This document shows positions 63,262 to 64,000 of a stretch of 64,000 nucleotides of DNA, piece by piece; within the stretch, counting starts at the first letter, position 1; each line of letters opens with the position of its first letter. The notes under the pieces are model-generated. The model made no database searches. It was not told the DNA's origin and saw only the letters and a list, made by a program, of their open reading frames with translations. Source of the stretch: Silvibacterium bohemicum. GTDB taxonomy: Bacteria; Acidobacteriota; Terriglobia; Terriglobales; Acidobacteriaceae. The stretch spans positions 1 to 64,000 of the forward strand of contig NZ_LBHJ01000001.1 of NCBI RefSeq assembly GCF_001006305.1, read 5' to 3'. Position numbers and translations under genes: made by a program.

Positions 63262-63546
63262 ATGTCTTCCTCTGCGACTACCAGCATCAAGCTTGACGAG
63301 AAGATGAAAGAACGAGTTCAGCGCCTTGCGGCGTTGCGACGCCGCACTCCCCATTGGATTATGCGGGAGGCAATCGAGCAGTACGTTCTTCATGAGGAGA
63401 AGCGGGAGCAGATCCGACAGGACGCGCTGGCGGCCTGGGCTCATTACCAGGAGACAGGCCTGCACGTTACAGCCGAGGAAGCCGATGCATGGCTGGCGAA
63501 GTTGGAGGCCGGTGAGGATGCGCAGCCGCCTGAATGCCACGCCTGA
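63262..63546 (+). CDS. ribbon-helix-helix (CopG-type) antitoxin
   Basis: A 94-residue protein. The N-terminal ribbon-helix-helix reads 'TTSIKLDEKMKERVQRLAAL' then 'RRTPHWIMREAIEQYV'; the acidic C-terminal half would wrap the toxin. It overlaps the ParE-like gene by 13 nt. Such proteins bind their own promoter as dimers and repress the operon with the toxin as co-repressor. Confidence 0.88.
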   Translation: MSSSATTSIKLDEKMKERVQRLAALRRRTPHWIMREAIEQYVLHEEKREQIRQDALAAWAHYQETGLHVTAEEADAWLAKLEAGEDAQPPECHA

Positions 63547-63824
63547 AGTGGTCGCAGCCCGCGCTGCTGGACGTCGCCCGTCTGCATGATTTTCTTGCTT
63601 CCAAAAGCAAGGAAGCAGCGAAGCGCGCGGTCAGAGCTATCCGTGAAGGAGTGAAGGCGCTCGGTACACATCCGGAGATTGGCCGTCCAGTGGAAGAGTT
63701 GCCCGACGAATTCCGCGAATGGGTCATCGAATTTGGCAAGGGAGCCTATGTGGCTCTTTACCACTATGACGGAAAGCAGGTCGTGATCCTGGCTATCCGG
63801 CATGGGCGCGAATCCGGATACTAG
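63534..63824 (+). CDS. ParE/RelE-superfamily toxin
   Basis: A 96-residue toxin: 'KWSQPALLDVARLHDFLASKS', 'IGRPVEELPDEFREWVIEFGKGAYVALYHYDG', and 'VVILAIRHGRESGY', the ending typical of ParE. ParE toxins poison DNA gyrase; RelE relatives cut mRNA on the ribosome. The Arg and the final Tyr region are intact, so it is probably active. Confidence 0.9.
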   Translation: MPRLKWSQPALLDVARLHDFLASKSKEAAKRAVRAIREGVKALGTHPEIGRPVEELPDEFREWVIEFGKGAYVALYHYDGKQVVILAIRHGRESGY

Positions 63825-63833
63825 GGCCTTTCC

Positions 63834-63863
63834 CCACCCTGTTTCCTATACCCTATCCCCTGC
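63834..63863 (-). repeat. G-rich inverted repeat, right arm
   Basis: C-rich on the plus strand (ends CCTATCCCCTGC). Its reverse complement starts GCAGGGGATAGGGTATAGG and matches the left arm at 63097-63126. It lies just after the toxin gene and 1 nt beyond the stop of the partial gene at the window edge. Confidence 0.75.
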
Positions 63864-63864
63864 T

Positions 63865-64000
63865 TTATAGCGGCTTGGCTGCCGGTACGGGCTGTCCGGC
63901 GCGCTGCCTTACCAGGGCGGGCAGCTGCTCCAGCGACCAGATGTAGACCACCAGCTCGCGGCTGTAGTGGAGCAGGGGTTTGGTATCGGGCAGGACGATG
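63865..64000 (-). CDS. partial gene, C-terminal end only
   Basis: Forty-four codons then TAA on the minus strand, continuing past the window edge. The last residues ('TKPLLHYSRELVVYIWSLEQ' and onward to 'PVPAAKPL') have a protein-like composition. The family is not recognised. Confidence 0.6.
   Translation of the reverse strand, partial: IVLPDTKPLLHYSRELVVYIWSLEQLPALVRQRAGQPVPAAKPL

Overview
The window looks like chromosomal DNA of an Acidobacteriota bacterium, probably Acidobacteriaceae/Terriglobales. The phylum call rests on two large Oar-like TonB-dependent receptors with N-terminal carboxypeptidase-regulatory domains, a tandem pair of 'VWFA-related Acidobacterial' proteins, high GC content and a diderm gene set. 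The family-level placement is weaker. No tRNA, rRNA, CRISPR array, phage or insertion sequence was seen.

Layout. 0-3 kb: a secreted molybdopterin-fold-like protein, a stand-alone NuoI-like ferredoxin, a secreted PPC/DUF296 protein and a receiver-domain protein. 2.9-9.3 kb (minus): an ABC exporter followed 9 nt later by a short cyclic-beta-glucan-synthase-like enzyme, resembling an NdvA/NdvB pair. 9.4-24.9 kb: a large probable uptake-and-breakdown island for a nitrogen compound. It holds an NMT1/THI5-type binding lipoprotein and an amidase (minus), then a tightly overlapping plus-strand operon (Zn deaminase, FAD oxidase, creatininase-like amidohydrolase, CocE-like hydrolase, ABC ATPase and permease, DUF3891), a TonB receptor, and a RidA / formamidase / HpxZ-like minus operon. 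25-28 kb: cytochrome c, DUF2165 membrane protein and a GH39 glycosidase.

28.1-30 kb: a SAM riboswitch controls a threonine-synthase-like PLP enzyme that overlaps a ThiS/MoaD-type sulfur carrier carrying a cysteine-rich tail after its Gly-Gly. This is the strongest candidate for an undescribed system (protein-thiocarboxylate-dependent methionine synthesis). 30-35.5 kb (minus): DUF1015, cell-wall amidase, GerMN protein and MurI in an overlapping operon, then FabI and a TonB protein. 36-38 kb: two VWA proteins. 38-43 kb: a diguanylate cyclase, a CBS-like/cystathionine-lyase-like transsulfuration pair, and two small secreted Cys-rich proteins, one of only 42 residues. 43-49 kb: the classic tig-clpP-clpX-lon proteostasis block, with a His-rich extension on trigger factor. 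49-64 kb: dGTPase/TPR, PurH, rhomboid protease, XRE regulator, DinB, BrkB, a second Oar-like receptor, FabG, and a RHH/ParE toxin-antitoxin module bracketed by inverted G-rich repeats.

Two unexplained intergenic repeat families run through the window. One is a degenerate 15-nt-period array (consensus CYNNCCGSNNNTTAG) at 1.0, 30.1 and 31.8-31.9 kb. The other is a small palindrome (CCACATCTC/GAGATGTGG), with one copy read in frame inside murI. Functions below come from motif and family recognition by eye; no database search was run.
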